Below, piece after piece: positions 46,705-54,700 of a stretch of DNA of 64,000 nucleotides (positions are counted from its first letter, which is position 1; the number at the start of each line of letters is the position of its first letter). Source of the DNA: Micromonospora sp. WMMD1120 (GTDB lineage: Bacteria > Actinomycetota > Actinomycetes > Mycobacteriales > Micromonosporaceae); contig NZ_JARUBO010000005.1 of assembly GCF_029626235.1 (NCBI RefSeq), positions 6,296,001 through 6,360,000 on the forward strand. The letters run 5' to 3'. A model generated the notes under the pieces. It saw only the letters and a list, made by a program, of their open reading frames with translations, ran no database searches and had not been told where the DNA came from. The position numbers and the translations under genes are program-made.

Positions 46705-46737
46705 GCGACCCCCTCCGGTGCACCTGGAGGGGGTCGC
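46705..46737. terminator. Bidirectional hairpin terminator
   Basis: A perfect 12-bp stem, GCGACCCCCTCC (46705-46716) with GGAGGGGGTCGC (46726-46737), around a 9-nt loop. It sits in the 85-nt gap between the convergent dioxygenase-like and MbtH-like genes. No U-tract follows, as is common for actinomycete terminators. Confidence 0.8.
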
Positions 46738-46761
46738 CGCACGATCGGTCGCCCACCGACG

Positions 46762-46977
46762 TCAGGACGCGGCCTCCATCGCGGCGACGAGGCTCTTGGG
46801 GCGCATGTCCGTCCAGTTCTGCTCGACGTACTCGAGACTCACCTGGCGCTTCGCGGGGCCGAACACCTGGTTCCAGCCCGCCGGCACCTCGGCGAACACC
46901 GGCCACAGCGAGTGCTGACCCTCATCGTTGACGAGAACAAGGTAGTCGGCCTCGTCGTCCTCGAACGGATTACTCAC
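46762..46977 (-). CDS. MbtH-like protein
   Basis: A 71-residue MbtH-family protein. These small proteins bind and stabilise or activate adenylation domains of nonribosomal peptide synthetases. Seen: NPFEDDE near the start, SLWP, PAGW and NWTDMRP, the conserved Trp-containing hallmarks of the family, and the normal family length. GTG at 46977 is chosen because GGAGG lies eight nt upstream and the reading frame above it lacks family similarity. No NRPS or adenylation domain is encoded in this window, so the partner must lie elsewhere in the cluster or genome. Its presence hints that the final product contains an activated amino acid or aryl acid. Confidence 0.93.
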   Translation of the reverse strand: MSNPFEDDEADYLVLVNDEGQHSLWPVFAEVPAGWNQVFGPAKRQVSLEYVEQNWTDMRPKSLVAAMEAAS

Positions 46978-46994
46978 GCTTACCCTCCTCGGCC

Positions 46995-47016
46995 GTTCAC
47001 CGCAGCCGCGGCGAAC
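46995..47016. promoter_or_regulatory. Imperfect palindrome upstream of MbtH gene
   Basis: GTTCACCGC (46995-47003) and GCGGCGAAC (47008-47016) are inverted with one mismatch around AGCC. The dyad lies 18 nt upstream of the GTG of the MbtH-like gene, in the divergent gap shared with the thioesterase. It could be an operator or chance in GC-rich DNA; it is the weakest of the dyads listed. Confidence 0.25.
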
Positions 47017-47171
47017 AGTTATGGCTGACCACGACTCGCCTGATGCTAAGCGGGCCGCACATCCGTCCGCCGCACCGTTTAGAAGAACCGAATAGGTCTC
47101 CCCGGCGCGCCGGCGGATGCGGCAGATTCGAACACTCCAGCGATCTTCCCGCGCAATACGAAGGGGTCGAG

Positions 47172-47927
47172 GTGTACGAAGGAAAACCGGCGTTGGTCTA
47201 TCCGCGGCGGCGCCCGGAAGCGTCCCGGGTGTTCGTTTGTCTGAGCTTCTGCGGGGGCGGCACCTCGCCCATGCACGCGTGGAGCCGGGCCGTGCCCGAC
47301 GACGTCGAGGTGGTGCTGGTGTGCTACCCCGGGCGGGAGTCCCGCTACGGGGAGCCGTACGCCGCGGACTGGGAGGAGCTCGCCAGCGAGGTGACCGAGG
47401 CGCTGGTGTCCTTCGTGCGCCGCCCGTACGTGCTCGTCGGTCACAGCATGGGCGGTTGGCTCGCCTTCGACGTGGCCGCACGGTTGCAGCGGTCCACCCG
47501 CCCGGGGCCGTACGGGCTCGTGGTGTCGGCGTCCGAGCCGCCGTCGGGCTGGGCCGACCAGCAGACCCGCCCCCCGTTCGTCACCGACACCGACGAGCAG
47601 CTGTTGGCCTGGATGCGCGACAGCGGTCAACTCTCCCCGGTGGTGCTCGCCGAACCGGACCTGCGCGACATGGCGGTGAGTCTGCTGCGGGCGGACCTGC
47701 GGGTGTCCGACAGCTACCGCTACGCGCCCGGCACCGTCCTCGACCTCGACATCAACGTACTCTTCGGGGCGGAGGACCCGGTGGCCGACCGGACGGCCGC
47801 GCACGGGTGGCGCGACCTGACACGCGGCCGGTGCCGGGTCACCGAACTGCCGGGCGGCCACTTCTACACGCCGGATGTCTGGGCCACGCTGCCCCGGTAC
47901 ATGACCGTCCCGTCGAGCCCCCGGTGA
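47172..47927 (+). CDS. Type II thioesterase (editing, alpha/beta hydrolase)
   Basis: A discrete thioesterase of the kind that removes aberrant acyl groups from PKS or NRPS carrier proteins. With GTG at 47172 (AAGGGG just upstream) it is 251 residues, the usual family length. An ATG at 47043 would add 43 residues with no family similarity. Seen: the oxyanion-side motif CGGG (27-30), the nucleophile motif GHSMGG with Ser92, Asp201 in FGAEDP and His229 in PGGHF, a complete triad. It is divergent from the MbtH-like gene and ends 24 nt before the end of the convergent phytoene-dehydrogenase-like gene. It could proofread the modular PKS, an unseen NRPS or both. Confidence 0.92.
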   Translation: MYEGKPALVYPRRRPEASRVFVCLSFCGGGTSPMHAWSRAVPDDVEVVLVCYPGRESRYGEPYAADWEELASEVTEALVSFVRRPYVLVGHSMGGWLAFDVAARLQRSTRPGPYGLVVSASEPPSGWADQQTRPPFVTDTDEQLLAWMRDSGQLSPVVLAEPDLRDMAVSLLRADLRVSDSYRYAPGTVLDLDINVLFGAEDPVADRTAAHGWRDLTRGRCRVTELPGGHFYTPDVWATLPRYMTVPSSPR

Positions 47928-47951
47928 CCCGGGCGGAGGCCGCCGCGACGG

Positions 47952-49625
47952 TCAGCCGATACCGGCGAGCCCTCGGGCGCTGTGCCGACCCCTGCCGCGC
48001 GAGACCAGCAGCGGATCCCACACCGCCGGCCGGTCCGGCAGCCGTGCGGGGTCGCCGAGCACGGTGCCGGCATGCACCTCGGGCAGCAGACGCCGCTCGA
48101 GGATCTGGCCCGCGCAGCTGATCCCACTGACCGCCACCCCGGTGATCCCGCTGCCGTAGCGGGTGTTGGCACCCACGACGAAGAGCCCGTCGACTGTCGT
48201 CCGGGTGTCGGGGCGCCCCGAGCCACCACCCCACTGCGCCATGCCGAACGGCGTGCCGGCGGTGGACAGCGTGTACCGCTCGTGCGTCAGCGGGGTGCCG
48301 AGTTCGACGTGTGCCAGGTCGTCCCGGAACGGTCCCAGGACGCGTTCGGCACTGTCGAGCATCTGCTCGGTCATCCGCTTCTTGCTCTCGAGGTAGGTGG
48401 GGTTGCGACGGTAGCGCGTGCCATGCGTCGGCCCCTCCTCGACACCCCAGGGGGCGTAGTCCGAGGGGCAGAGCGTCATCGCCTGGAAGTTGGTGTGGCC
48501 GGGTGGGCAGACCGCTGTGGAGTCCGGGTCCTTGTGCGACGCGAAGGACAGGAAGAGGAACGGGACGTCGTCCGGGCCCTCGGCCGCGAGCTGCTTGTAG
48601 TAGTCGTCGACGTCGACGTCGTACCACCAGACGTTGGCGTTGCGCCGCTGCGGCAGAGGGCGCTTGAGCCCCAGGTAGAGCGTCACGAACGGCATGCCCA
48701 TGGTGGCCGCGCGGGTGCGCTTGACCACACCGGCGGGAAAGTGCTCCGGACCGACCAGTTCCAGCACGGTGCGACGGTAGTCCGCGTTGGATACCACGAG
48801 CGGGGCGCTGATGTGCTCCCGCTCGCCACGGATCCGGACGCCGGTGACCCTGCCACCCTCCACGACGATCTGCTCCACCCGGCACCGGGTACGCAGCTCG
48901 CCGCCGTTCGCCTCGATGACCTCCACCAGCGAAGCGGCGAGAACCTGACCGCCACCCTCCGGGTAGTAGGCGCCACGCAGGTAGTGGTCGGTCACCATGG
49001 CGTGGGTGCCGACGGTGGCCTGGGCCGGGCCCATTCCGTAATTCGGGGACTGAGCCGCGAGGATCGACCGGGCCGCCGCGGAGAGCGCGCAGTGGTCGAA
49101 CAGCTCCGCCAACGAGCGGCGGGACCAGGCCACCGTGGCCGGGGTGGCGGCGATCAGCTCCTGGATGGCCATCTCGACCGGGGAGAGCAGGGTCTCGCGC
49201 ATCTCGGCGCCCACGGCGGAGCAGATGTCCACGAAGGTGTTCAGTCCCGCGGCCTCCTCCGGCAGCGTGGCCACCAACCGCTCGCGGTACGCCTGCCACC
49301 CCGCTGGCATGTCCATCGTCAGGCCCGGCAGCTCGATCCGGTCGAAGCCGTCCTGGTCCATCTCCAGGAACCGCACCCGACCGCCGAGGCCGACCCCGGC
49401 GAGGATGGCTGGCAGCACCCCATCCGGCCCACAGTCGCCCAGGTAGTGCACACCCACGTCGAACTCGTAGGCGCGTCGACGCCGGAAGACGTGGCTGTTG
49501 CCACCCGCCACGTCGTGCTGCTCGGTGACGAGCACACGGCGGCCGTCGGCGGCCAGGTACGCGGCGCACACCAGGCCGCCGAGCCCCGCGCCGACGACGA
49601 CGGCGTCCCACTGCTGTGCCGACAT
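47952..49625 (-). CDS. Phytoene dehydrogenase/carotenoid isomerase-like FAD oxidoreductase
   Basis: A 557-residue flavoprotein of the CrtI/retinol-saturase group, enzymes that desaturate, saturate or isomerise polyenes. Seen: the N-terminal dinucleotide motif VGAGLGGL (11-18) with Glu35 for the ribose, the adjacent VAGGNSHVF segment, and the C-terminal FAD segment DGLFVVGANTRYGSGITG typical of the family. ATG at 49625 is favoured over an earlier GTG at 49655 because GGAGGAGG lies just upstream. It belongs to the minus-strand set of type II PKS genes, 30 nt after the isomerase-like gene. In clusters for cinnamoyl lipids (skyllamycin type) a phytoene-dehydrogenase-like enzyme is proposed to oxidise a cyclised polyene to a benzene ring. 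The same role is a reasonable inference here; polyene desaturation is the alternative. Confidence 0.88.
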   Translation of the reverse strand: MSAQQWDAVVVGAGLGGLVCAAYLAADGRRVLVTEQHDVAGGNSHVFRRRRAYEFDVGVHYLGDCGPDGVLPAILAGVGLGGRVRFLEMDQDGFDRIELPGLTMDMPAGWQAYRERLVATLPEEAAGLNTFVDICSAVGAEMRETLLSPVEMAIQELIAATPATVAWSRRSLAELFDHCALSAAARSILAAQSPNYGMGPAQATVGTHAMVTDHYLRGAYYPEGGGQVLAASLVEVIEANGGELRTRCRVEQIVVEGGRVTGVRIRGEREHISAPLVVSNADYRRTVLELVGPEHFPAGVVKRTRAATMGMPFVTLYLGLKRPLPQRRNANVWWYDVDVDDYYKQLAAEGPDDVPFLFLSFASHKDPDSTAVCPPGHTNFQAMTLCPSDYAPWGVEEGPTHGTRYRRNPTYLESKKRMTEQMLDSAERVLGPFRDDLAHVELGTPLTHERYTLSTAGTPFGMAQWGGGSGRPDTRTTVDGLFVVGANTRYGSGITGVAVSGISCAGQILERRLLPEVHAGTVLGDPARLPDRPAVWDPLLVSRGRGRHSARGLAGIG

Positions 49626-49655
49626 GTCACCCTCCTCCGGCGCCACGGACGCCAC

Positions 49656-50369
49656 TCAGGCACACCCGCCGGCCGGGCCACCGTCGGCGCCGGGGGCGGA
49701 GAACGACGGCGCCGCCTCGTAGTCCCACCAGGGCGCGCCGACCTCGGTCAGCTCGACACCCCGTACGGCGGCCACCCAGGTGCGGAGACGGTCCAGGCCG
49801 AAGAACTTGTCCCGGCCGTACGCGAAGAAGGGCACCCCGAAGAGCCCGTCCTTCCAGGAGGCGCGCAGGCACTCCACGCCACGCTCGCGCAGCTGCGGAT
49901 CGTCGCAGGCGGCAGCGAGCCGGTCACCGTCGAGACCCAACTCGTCGCCGATCTCGGCCACCGTCGTCCGCAGCGAGACGTCGCGACCCTCCTGCCAGCG
50001 CGCCCGGTACACCAGGTCGACGAAGTCGCGTCCCCTGCCGGCGTCGTCGGCGAGCAGATAGGCGAGGTGGGGAATCTCCCAGACCGGGTCCTTGTCGATC
50101 GGCCACGTGACGTCCCAACCCCGGGCCCTGGTCAACCGGCGTACGTCCTGCAGGATGTAGAAGTTCTTCGCCCTCGACATCGCCACGATCGGCAGTTCGA
50201 TCTTCGCCGCGGTCAGCAGCGCGGTCGTCGTCTCGTCGGGCTCCCAGAACGGGACCCACTCGGCCGCGTCGGCCACGTCCGGGAAGTGTTCGGTCAGGTC
50301 CCGGTACGCCAGCCACGAGTACGGGCTGCGCAGCGAGAAGAAGAACCTCGGCCGCTTCTGGGTCTTCAT
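49656..50369 (-). CDS. DsbA-fold 2-hydroxychromene-2-carboxylate isomerase-like protein
   Basis: A 237-residue thioredoxin-fold protein of the DsbA/kappa-GST group. The motif FFSLRSPYSWLAY has SPYS at residues 15-18, where true DsbA proteins carry CxxC, so it is not a disulfide oxidoreductase. The same motif holds a thiol cofactor in 2-hydroxychromene-2-carboxylate isomerases, which convert double-bond geometry. ATG at 50369 with AAGAGGA upstream is preferred over an upstream in-frame codon. It lies between the ketoreductase (40 nt) and the polyene-oxidase-like gene (30 nt). Position and family suggest E/Z isomerisation of a polyene on the type II ACP, a prerequisite for ring closure in cinnamoyl-type pathways. 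That assignment is inference. Confidence 0.85.
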   Translation of the reverse strand: MKTQKRPRFFFSLRSPYSWLAYRDLTEHFPDVADAAEWVPFWEPDETTTALLTAAKIELPIVAMSRAKNFYILQDVRRLTRARGWDVTWPIDKDPVWEIPHLAYLLADDAGRGRDFVDLVYRARWQEGRDVSLRTTVAEIGDELGLDGDRLAAACDDPQLRERGVECLRASWKDGLFGVPFFAYGRDKFFGLDRLRTWVAAVRGVELTEVGAPWWDYEAAPSFSAPGADGGPAGGCA

Positions 50370-50409
50370 TGTCGTCCTCTTCTGGTCGCGGGCTCTGCGG
50401 GGTGGCGCG

Positions 50410-51156
50410 TCACAGGGCGATACCGCCGTCGACGTGCAGGACGGCGCCGGTGACGTAGGAGGCACGGTCGGAGGCGAGGTAGGACACCAGGCCGGCGACG
50501 TCCTCGGCGGAGCCCATCCGGCCCAACGCGATGGACTGGCGGGCGCGTTCCTTGACCTTCTCGGCCAGGTCGGCGGTCATGTCGGTCTCGATGTATCCGG
50601 GCGCGACGGCGTTGACCCGGATGTTGTAGCGGCCGACCTCCTTGGCCAGCGCCTTGCTGAAGCCGATGATCCCCGCCTTGGCGGCGGCGTAGTTCGTCTG
50701 TGAGGCGTTGCCGTACACGCCCGCGACCGAGGACATCGTGACGATGCAGCCCGAGCGACGCTTCATCATGTCGAACGCCACGGCCCGGCAGACGTTGAAG
50801 ACGCCGTTGAGGTTGACGTCGATCACCTCGCGCCACTGCTCGTCGCTCATCAGCGCCAACGCCCGGTCGCGGGTGATGCCCGCCGAGGTCACCGCCGCGG
50901 AGATGGGTCCCAGTTCGTCGTCGGTCTCGGCCACGAACGCCTTCACCGCCGCGGCGTCGGACACGTCGACCCGCCGGGACAACGTCCGGTGGCCCCGCTC
51001 CGACAGGAGCTTCTCCAACTCGCGCGCCGCCTCGTCGTCGCTGCGGTAGCAGAAGGCGACGGCGAAGCCGTCGGCGGCGAGAGCCTCCACCACCGCCCGG
51101 CCGATTCCCCGGGTGCCGCCGGTGACCAGGGCCACCCGGGACGCGTTCTCTGACAT
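50410..51156 (-). CDS. FabG-type 3-ketoacyl-ACP reductase
   Basis: A 248-residue short-chain dehydrogenase that reduces 3-ketoacyl-ACP with NADPH. Seen: the cofactor motif TGGTRGIG (12-19), Asn115, Ser143, Tyr156 and Lys160 (YxxxK), and the C-terminal GxVLHVDGG typical of FabG. In this context it supplies the ketoreduction of each type II elongation round, giving a reduced chain rather than the poly-beta-ketone of aromatic type II systems. ATG at 51156; a GGAG-rich stretch lies just upstream. It follows the degenerate dehydratase-like gene by 47 nt. A housekeeping fatty-acid reductase is possible by sequence alone but unlikely by location. Confidence 0.95.
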   Translation of the reverse strand: MSENASRVALVTGGTRGIGRAVVEALAADGFAVAFCYRSDDEAARELEKLLSERGHRTLSRRVDVSDAAAVKAFVAETDDELGPISAAVTSAGITRDRALALMSDEQWREVIDVNLNGVFNVCRAVAFDMMKRRSGCIVTMSSVAGVYGNASQTNYAAAKAGIIGFSKALAKEVGRYNIRVNAVAPGYIETDMTADLAEKVKERARQSIALGRMGSAEDVAGLVSYLASDRASYVTGAVLHVDGGIAL

Positions 51157-51203
51157 TGCGCTCCTCCGTTGTCGTTGCGGCGCGTCTCACCACGCTCCGT
51201 GGT

Positions 51204-51692
51204 TCACTCCGGCACGCGTAGTTGGTCCGCCGACCGGTAGGCCAGGACGCAGCGGCCGACGGTGACGACGACGTCGTCCCCCACCGAACTGCTGCCCTCG
51301 AAGAGCAGGGTCTCGCCGACGGCGCGGGACAGCACCACCTCGTGCCGGACCAGGTCACCCGGGTAGACCCGACTGTGGAACTCGACGCCGCTGAGCGAGC
51401 CGGCCAGCATCACCTGGTCGTCGCCGGCGCGCACCGCCTCGGCGCCGGAACCCGCCAGCAACCCCGCGGACTGCATCCAGGACTCGACGAGCAACGTCGC
51501 GGGGTACGCCAGTTCCGCCTCGCCGGCCCCGGCGTCGAGCCCCGCGTAGCAGGGCTCGTTACAGGTGACCGCCTTCGTCGCCACCAACCGACGTCCGGGC
51601 TCCACCTCCAGCACCCGGTCGACCAGCAGGATCGGGTACCGGTGCGGAAGCAGACGGCGGATCGCGACAGCGTCCAGCCCGGAACTCAGCAC
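51204..51692 (-). CDS. FabZ-like hotdog dehydratase subunit lacking the catalytic His
   Basis: A 162-residue single-hotdog protein like FabZ. The N-terminal motif LLPHRYPILLVDRV (14-27) and the central-helix motif VESWMQSAG with Glu70 are clear. The segment that should read GHFPGxPxxPG, carrying the catalytic His, is replaced by one starting GLDAGAG without His. Alone it should therefore be inactive. A second FabZ-like gene (56453-56917) keeps His and Glu, which suggests a heterodimeric dehydratase as reported for the ishigamide type II system. GTG at 51692 is chosen: it overlaps the end of the chain-length-factor gene (coupled translation). A TTG at 51710 is an alternative. It precedes the ketoreductase by 47 nt. 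Confidence 0.85.
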   Translation of the reverse strand: MLSSGLDAVAIRRLLPHRYPILLVDRVLEVEPGRRLVATKAVTCNEPCYAGLDAGAGEAELAYPATLLVESWMQSAGLLAGSGAEAVRAGDDQVMLAGSLSGVEFHSRVYPGDLVRHEVVLSRAVGETLLFEGSSSVGDDVVVTVGRCVLAYRSADQLRVPE

Positions 51693-52804
51693 AGCTGCAC
51701 CACCGCGCAACCGGCCGACCCGTCACTGTCCAGCGCGGTGATCACCGCGTGCCGTCCCTGTACGCCGGAGGTCCAGGTCGCCTCGGCCAGCACGGCCGCG
51801 AGCTGGAATCCGGCGCACGCGGCCCCGGTGTCGCCGACCGCTGCCAGGCAGTCGACACGGTACGGCTGGTGGCCGGCGAAGAGCTTGTCCAGGACCTCCC
51901 ACTCGGTGGTGTCCGGACCCTGGGTCGAGGTGCCCGCCGCGATGGCCCACACGTCTTCCCCGAGGATTCCCGCGCGGTCCAGCGCCCGCCGTACACACAG
52001 CTCGACGGCCTGCGCGGGGGACCTGCCGTCGTGCGTGGCGAACTCGACGGCAACGAGCCGGGCCAGCTCGGCGCGGACCGGCGCGGCCGGATCGCCGCTG
52101 GCGCCGTCCGCGACCGCCCCGCCGGACCCCGCGTCCAACCGGAGCAACACGCAGCCCTCCCCCAGCGGCGGCGCGCCGTTGGTCAACGAACCCGCGCGCC
52201 ACTCCCACCAGGCGCGGGCGGACGAGAACTCCTCGGCCGCGCCGCAGAGCACCGTGCGCGCGCGGTCCGCGGCGAGCAGTCGCCGCGCGTACATGAGCGC
52301 GGACAACGTCGACGTACGGCCGGCAGCCACCGTCGCGTTCGGGCCCCGCAGGCCGTAGCGCATCGCGCACTGGCCGGCCGAGGAGTTCATGATGGCGTTG
52401 GGAATGTGCGCGGTCTCGATGTAGAAGGGCTTCTCGTGGATCAGCGTGTCCCGCGTGATGTCCGACATGCTCTGCTGGCTGCCCGTGGTCGTGCCGAGCA
52501 CCACCGCCACGCGCTCCCCCGGTGGGAGATCGCCGGCTCCGACCAGATGACCGGCCGCGACCACGGCCAGTCCGGTCAGCCGGTCCATTCCCCGGGTGCC
52601 GCGGCGGCCGAGCACGTCACGCTGGACGAAGTCCGGCACCATCCCCACGCTCTGCCCCGGCGGCACACCGTCGACGTCCCCCGGCGCGCTCAGCACCGGG
52701 CGGCCGGAGCGCAGCCCCGCCGCGAAGTCGCCGACGCCGATCCCGAAGGGCGACACGGCCGCCCACGCCGAGATGACCGGAGCGGGCACGGAAACTCTGC
52801 TCAT
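51686..52804 (-). CDS. Chain-length-factor-like ketosynthase beta subunit (CLF1)
   Basis: A 372-residue thiolase-fold protein homologous to KAS II-type ketosynthases but without their active site. Aligning ATVAAGRTSTL (157-167) with the [10 protein letters not shown] block puts Arg163 where the Cys should be. There is no HGTGT motif, and the GHT of the last catalytic block is GDTGA. It is therefore a partner subunit that pairs with the complete KS (54701-55957) and sets chain length. ATG at 52804 is separated by one nt from the stop of the double-hotdog gene (TGAGATG). It lacks the Gln of aromatic type II chain-length factors, which fits a reducing system. A paralogue lies at 59257-60336. Confidence 0.92.
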   Translation of the reverse strand: MSRVSVPAPVISAWAAVSPFGIGVGDFAAGLRSGRPVLSAPGDVDGVPPGQSVGMVPDFVQRDVLGRRGTRGMDRLTGLAVVAAGHLVGAGDLPPGERVAVVLGTTTGSQQSMSDITRDTLIHEKPFYIETAHIPNAIMNSSAGQCAMRYGLRGPNATVAAGRTSTLSALMYARRLLAADRARTVLCGAAEEFSSARAWWEWRAGSLTNGAPPLGEGCVLLRLDAGSGGAVADGASGDPAAPVRAELARLVAVEFATHDGRSPAQAVELCVRRALDRAGILGEDVWAIAAGTSTQGPDTTEWEVLDKLFAGHQPYRVDCLAAVGDTGAACAGFQLAAVLAEATWTSGVQGRHAVITALDSDGSAGCAVVQLC

Positions 52805-52805
52805 C

Positions 52806-53846
52806 TCACTCCGTGCCCGTCCGGCTGCCTTCGAGCGCGCGCAGGACCCGGTCGTCGAAGTTCACCAACCGGCCCTCACGGCCGTTCTCGACCACGCCGT
52901 ACGCGTGGGTGATCGTCCCGGTGGCGGTGTGCAGGAGGCGACCCTCGCGCAGCACGTAGCAGTCCATGGTGGAGGTGTAGAGAAGGTCCTTGAAGATCGA
53001 TTCGACGGTGTAGACGGTGTAGAGCTCCTCCTCCATGACCGTCTCGTCGAGAATCCGCACGTGCGAGCGGGTCACGGCGGGAATCCAGTTCCGCTCGTCG
53101 AGCATCGGCTTGATCGACAGGCCGCGCGCCGCGAGGAAGCGGTCCACGACCTCCTCCATCTGCCGCAGGTAGCCCGACATCTGCACACGCTCGAAGAAGT
53201 GGCAGTAGAAGTAGGGCATCCGCCACTTCCAGCCGAACGCGTTGCGGCCCTCGGTCAGTCGGGCGATCACCGGGTCGTCGCTCACGCCCCGGTCCGTGCT
53301 GAGCTCCTGAGCCGTGGCGTGACCGACCGCCGGAGCGGCGTCGAACGACTCGGCCACCTGGTTGCCGATGTGGTCGGTGACGAACCGGCCGAGCTCCTCG
53401 GGGATCGGGTCCGGGTCGGTGACCCGGTCGTCGCGGCGCAGCACGGCGCGCGCCGTGGAGGTGACCGCCTTCTTCTCGGCGTCGTCCCGGACGACCCGGA
53501 TCTGCACCTTGAACACGAACTCGGTGCTGTCGGACGGCGTGTGCGGCACGACCTCGACCGCCGCGATGTCGTCGACCAGCAGTGCGGTCTGCAGGCGGGT
53601 GTCCAGCTCCAGCAGGTCGAAGCCCAGGCCGTGCTCGTCGTAGAGCCGCCCGACCGGCGCGCCCGCCGCCCGAAAGTGCTCGATGATGCCCTGCTCGATG
53701 AGGTAGTTGACGTGCTTGAACCCGATGATCGTGCCGATGTTGGCACCCTCGTAACCAGGTCGGAGTTCGCTTGTGGTCGACGTTTCCAGCAGGTTCTTGA
53801 CGACGCTGTCGGGCAGTTCCGCCACGGGTGGGGCCTCTCTCGTCAT
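52806..53846 (-). CDS. Double-hotdog thioesterase/dehydratase-like protein
   Basis: A 346-residue protein that appears to hold two hotdog domains. The first (about 25-145) has a 4HBT-like helix GFKHVNYLIEQGIIEHF followed by strands; the second (about 205-330) has the helix FYCHFFERVQMSGYL followed by strands ending in TATGTITHAYG. Hotdog proteins of this kind hydrolyse acyl thioesters or dehydrate hydroxyacyl thioesters; I cannot tell which from the residues. ATG at 53846 overlaps the stop of the upstream hydrolase (ATGA), and its stop is one nt before the chain-length factor, so it is embedded in a translationally coupled type II PKS operon. A third dehydratase component or an acyl-releasing enzyme are the two main possibilities. 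Confidence 0.75.
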   Translation of the reverse strand: MTREAPPVAELPDSVVKNLLETSTTSELRPGYEGANIGTIIGFKHVNYLIEQGIIEHFRAAGAPVGRLYDEHGLGFDLLELDTRLQTALLVDDIAAVEVVPHTPSDSTEFVFKVQIRVVRDDAEKKAVTSTARAVLRRDDRVTDPDPIPEELGRFVTDHIGNQVAESFDAAPAVGHATAQELSTDRGVSDDPVIARLTEGRNAFGWKWRMPYFYCHFFERVQMSGYLRQMEEVVDRFLAARGLSIKPMLDERNWIPAVTRSHVRILDETVMEEELYTVYTVESIFKDLLYTSTMDCYVLREGRLLHTATGTITHAYGVVENGREGRLVNFDDRVLRALEGSRTGTE

Positions 53847-54676
53847 GCCGCGCCGGTCGGGCACGGGCTGGCTAGTACGACTGACATCAGGTGGCTGCGC
53901 AGAACGCCCGCGAACCAGTCCACGTCTTCGAGCATCGGGAAGTGACCGCAGCGCGCGCTGACGGCGAGCGAGCCCGAAGGCAGCGCGCCGGCGAGCCGCT
54001 CGGATTCCGGGGCTGAGTGATCCCGACCGCCCGCCACCACCAGCACGGGCATCCCCAACCCGTCGAGTCGCAACCAGGGGGTACGCAGGTAGGTGTCGGA
54101 CACCCGCAGCCAGCCGTACGGTCCGACCTGGTCGCAGACCCGCTCCGCCATGGCGTGCACCATGTCGGGCGCGGTGCCGGGACGGGCCTGAACGGCGATG
54201 CCCTCGCGCATGACCCGCACGAAGTCGTCGTAGAGCGCCGGCACCGTGTCGCCACGGAACTCGGCGGGCGCTCCCCGGTAGAAGGGGGCGACCAGCACCA
54301 GTCCGCGGATCTGCTCCCGCAGGTCGCGACCGGCGTCCTCGGTCAACAACCGGAGCACCACGTTCGAGGTGAAGGAATGCGCCACCACGACGTCGAAGCC
54401 GCCGGGCACCGCGGTGAGGGCCTCTCGAACCGGCGACAGCAGATCGAGACTGTGCCCCCAGTCCGGTGGTCCGTCCGATCGCCACGGCAGGTCGGCGGTC
54501 CAGATCTCGCCGAGCAGTCCACGGTCCTGCGCCACCAGCCGGGACCAGACGCCGGAGTTGTTGGCCAGACCGTGCAGCAGCAGCATCCGGCCGTCGCGCC
54601 CCTCGTCGACACGGCCGTGCCGCACCACGACGGAGGGACGTCCCGGACCCGCGTGGGGCTTGTTCCCGACGACCAT
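53843..54676 (-). CDS. Alpha/beta hydrolase
   Basis: A 277-residue alpha/beta hydrolase with HGLANNSG in the oxyanion region, the nucleophile elbow AHSFTSN (Ser in place of the usual GxSxG context, with Ala first), Asp in GGRDHS and His in CGHFPMLED: a complete Ser-Asp-His triad. It may release or transfer the acyl chain made by the type II PKS, or hydrolyse an intermediate. ATG at 54676 has AGGAG only two nt away, so a slightly later start cannot be excluded. The end overlaps the next gene as ATGA; the KS gene ends 24 nt upstream. An esterase- or acyltransferase-like role linking the two polyketide halves is conceivable but not shown. Confidence 0.85.
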   Translation of the reverse strand: MVVGNKPHAGPGRPSVVVRHGRVDEGRDGRMLLLHGLANNSGVWSRLVAQDRGLLGEIWTADLPWRSDGPPDWGHSLDLLSPVREALTAVPGGFDVVVAHSFTSNVVLRLLTEDAGRDLREQIRGLVLVAPFYRGAPAEFRGDTVPALYDDFVRVMREGIAVQARPGTAPDMVHAMAERVCDQVGPYGWLRVSDTYLRTPWLRLDGLGMPVLVVAGGRDHSAPESERLAGALPSGSLAVSARCGHFPMLEDVDWFAGVLRSHLMSVVLASPCPTGAA

Positions 54677-54700
54677 GGCTCCTCGCTCAGTCGGTGGGTC

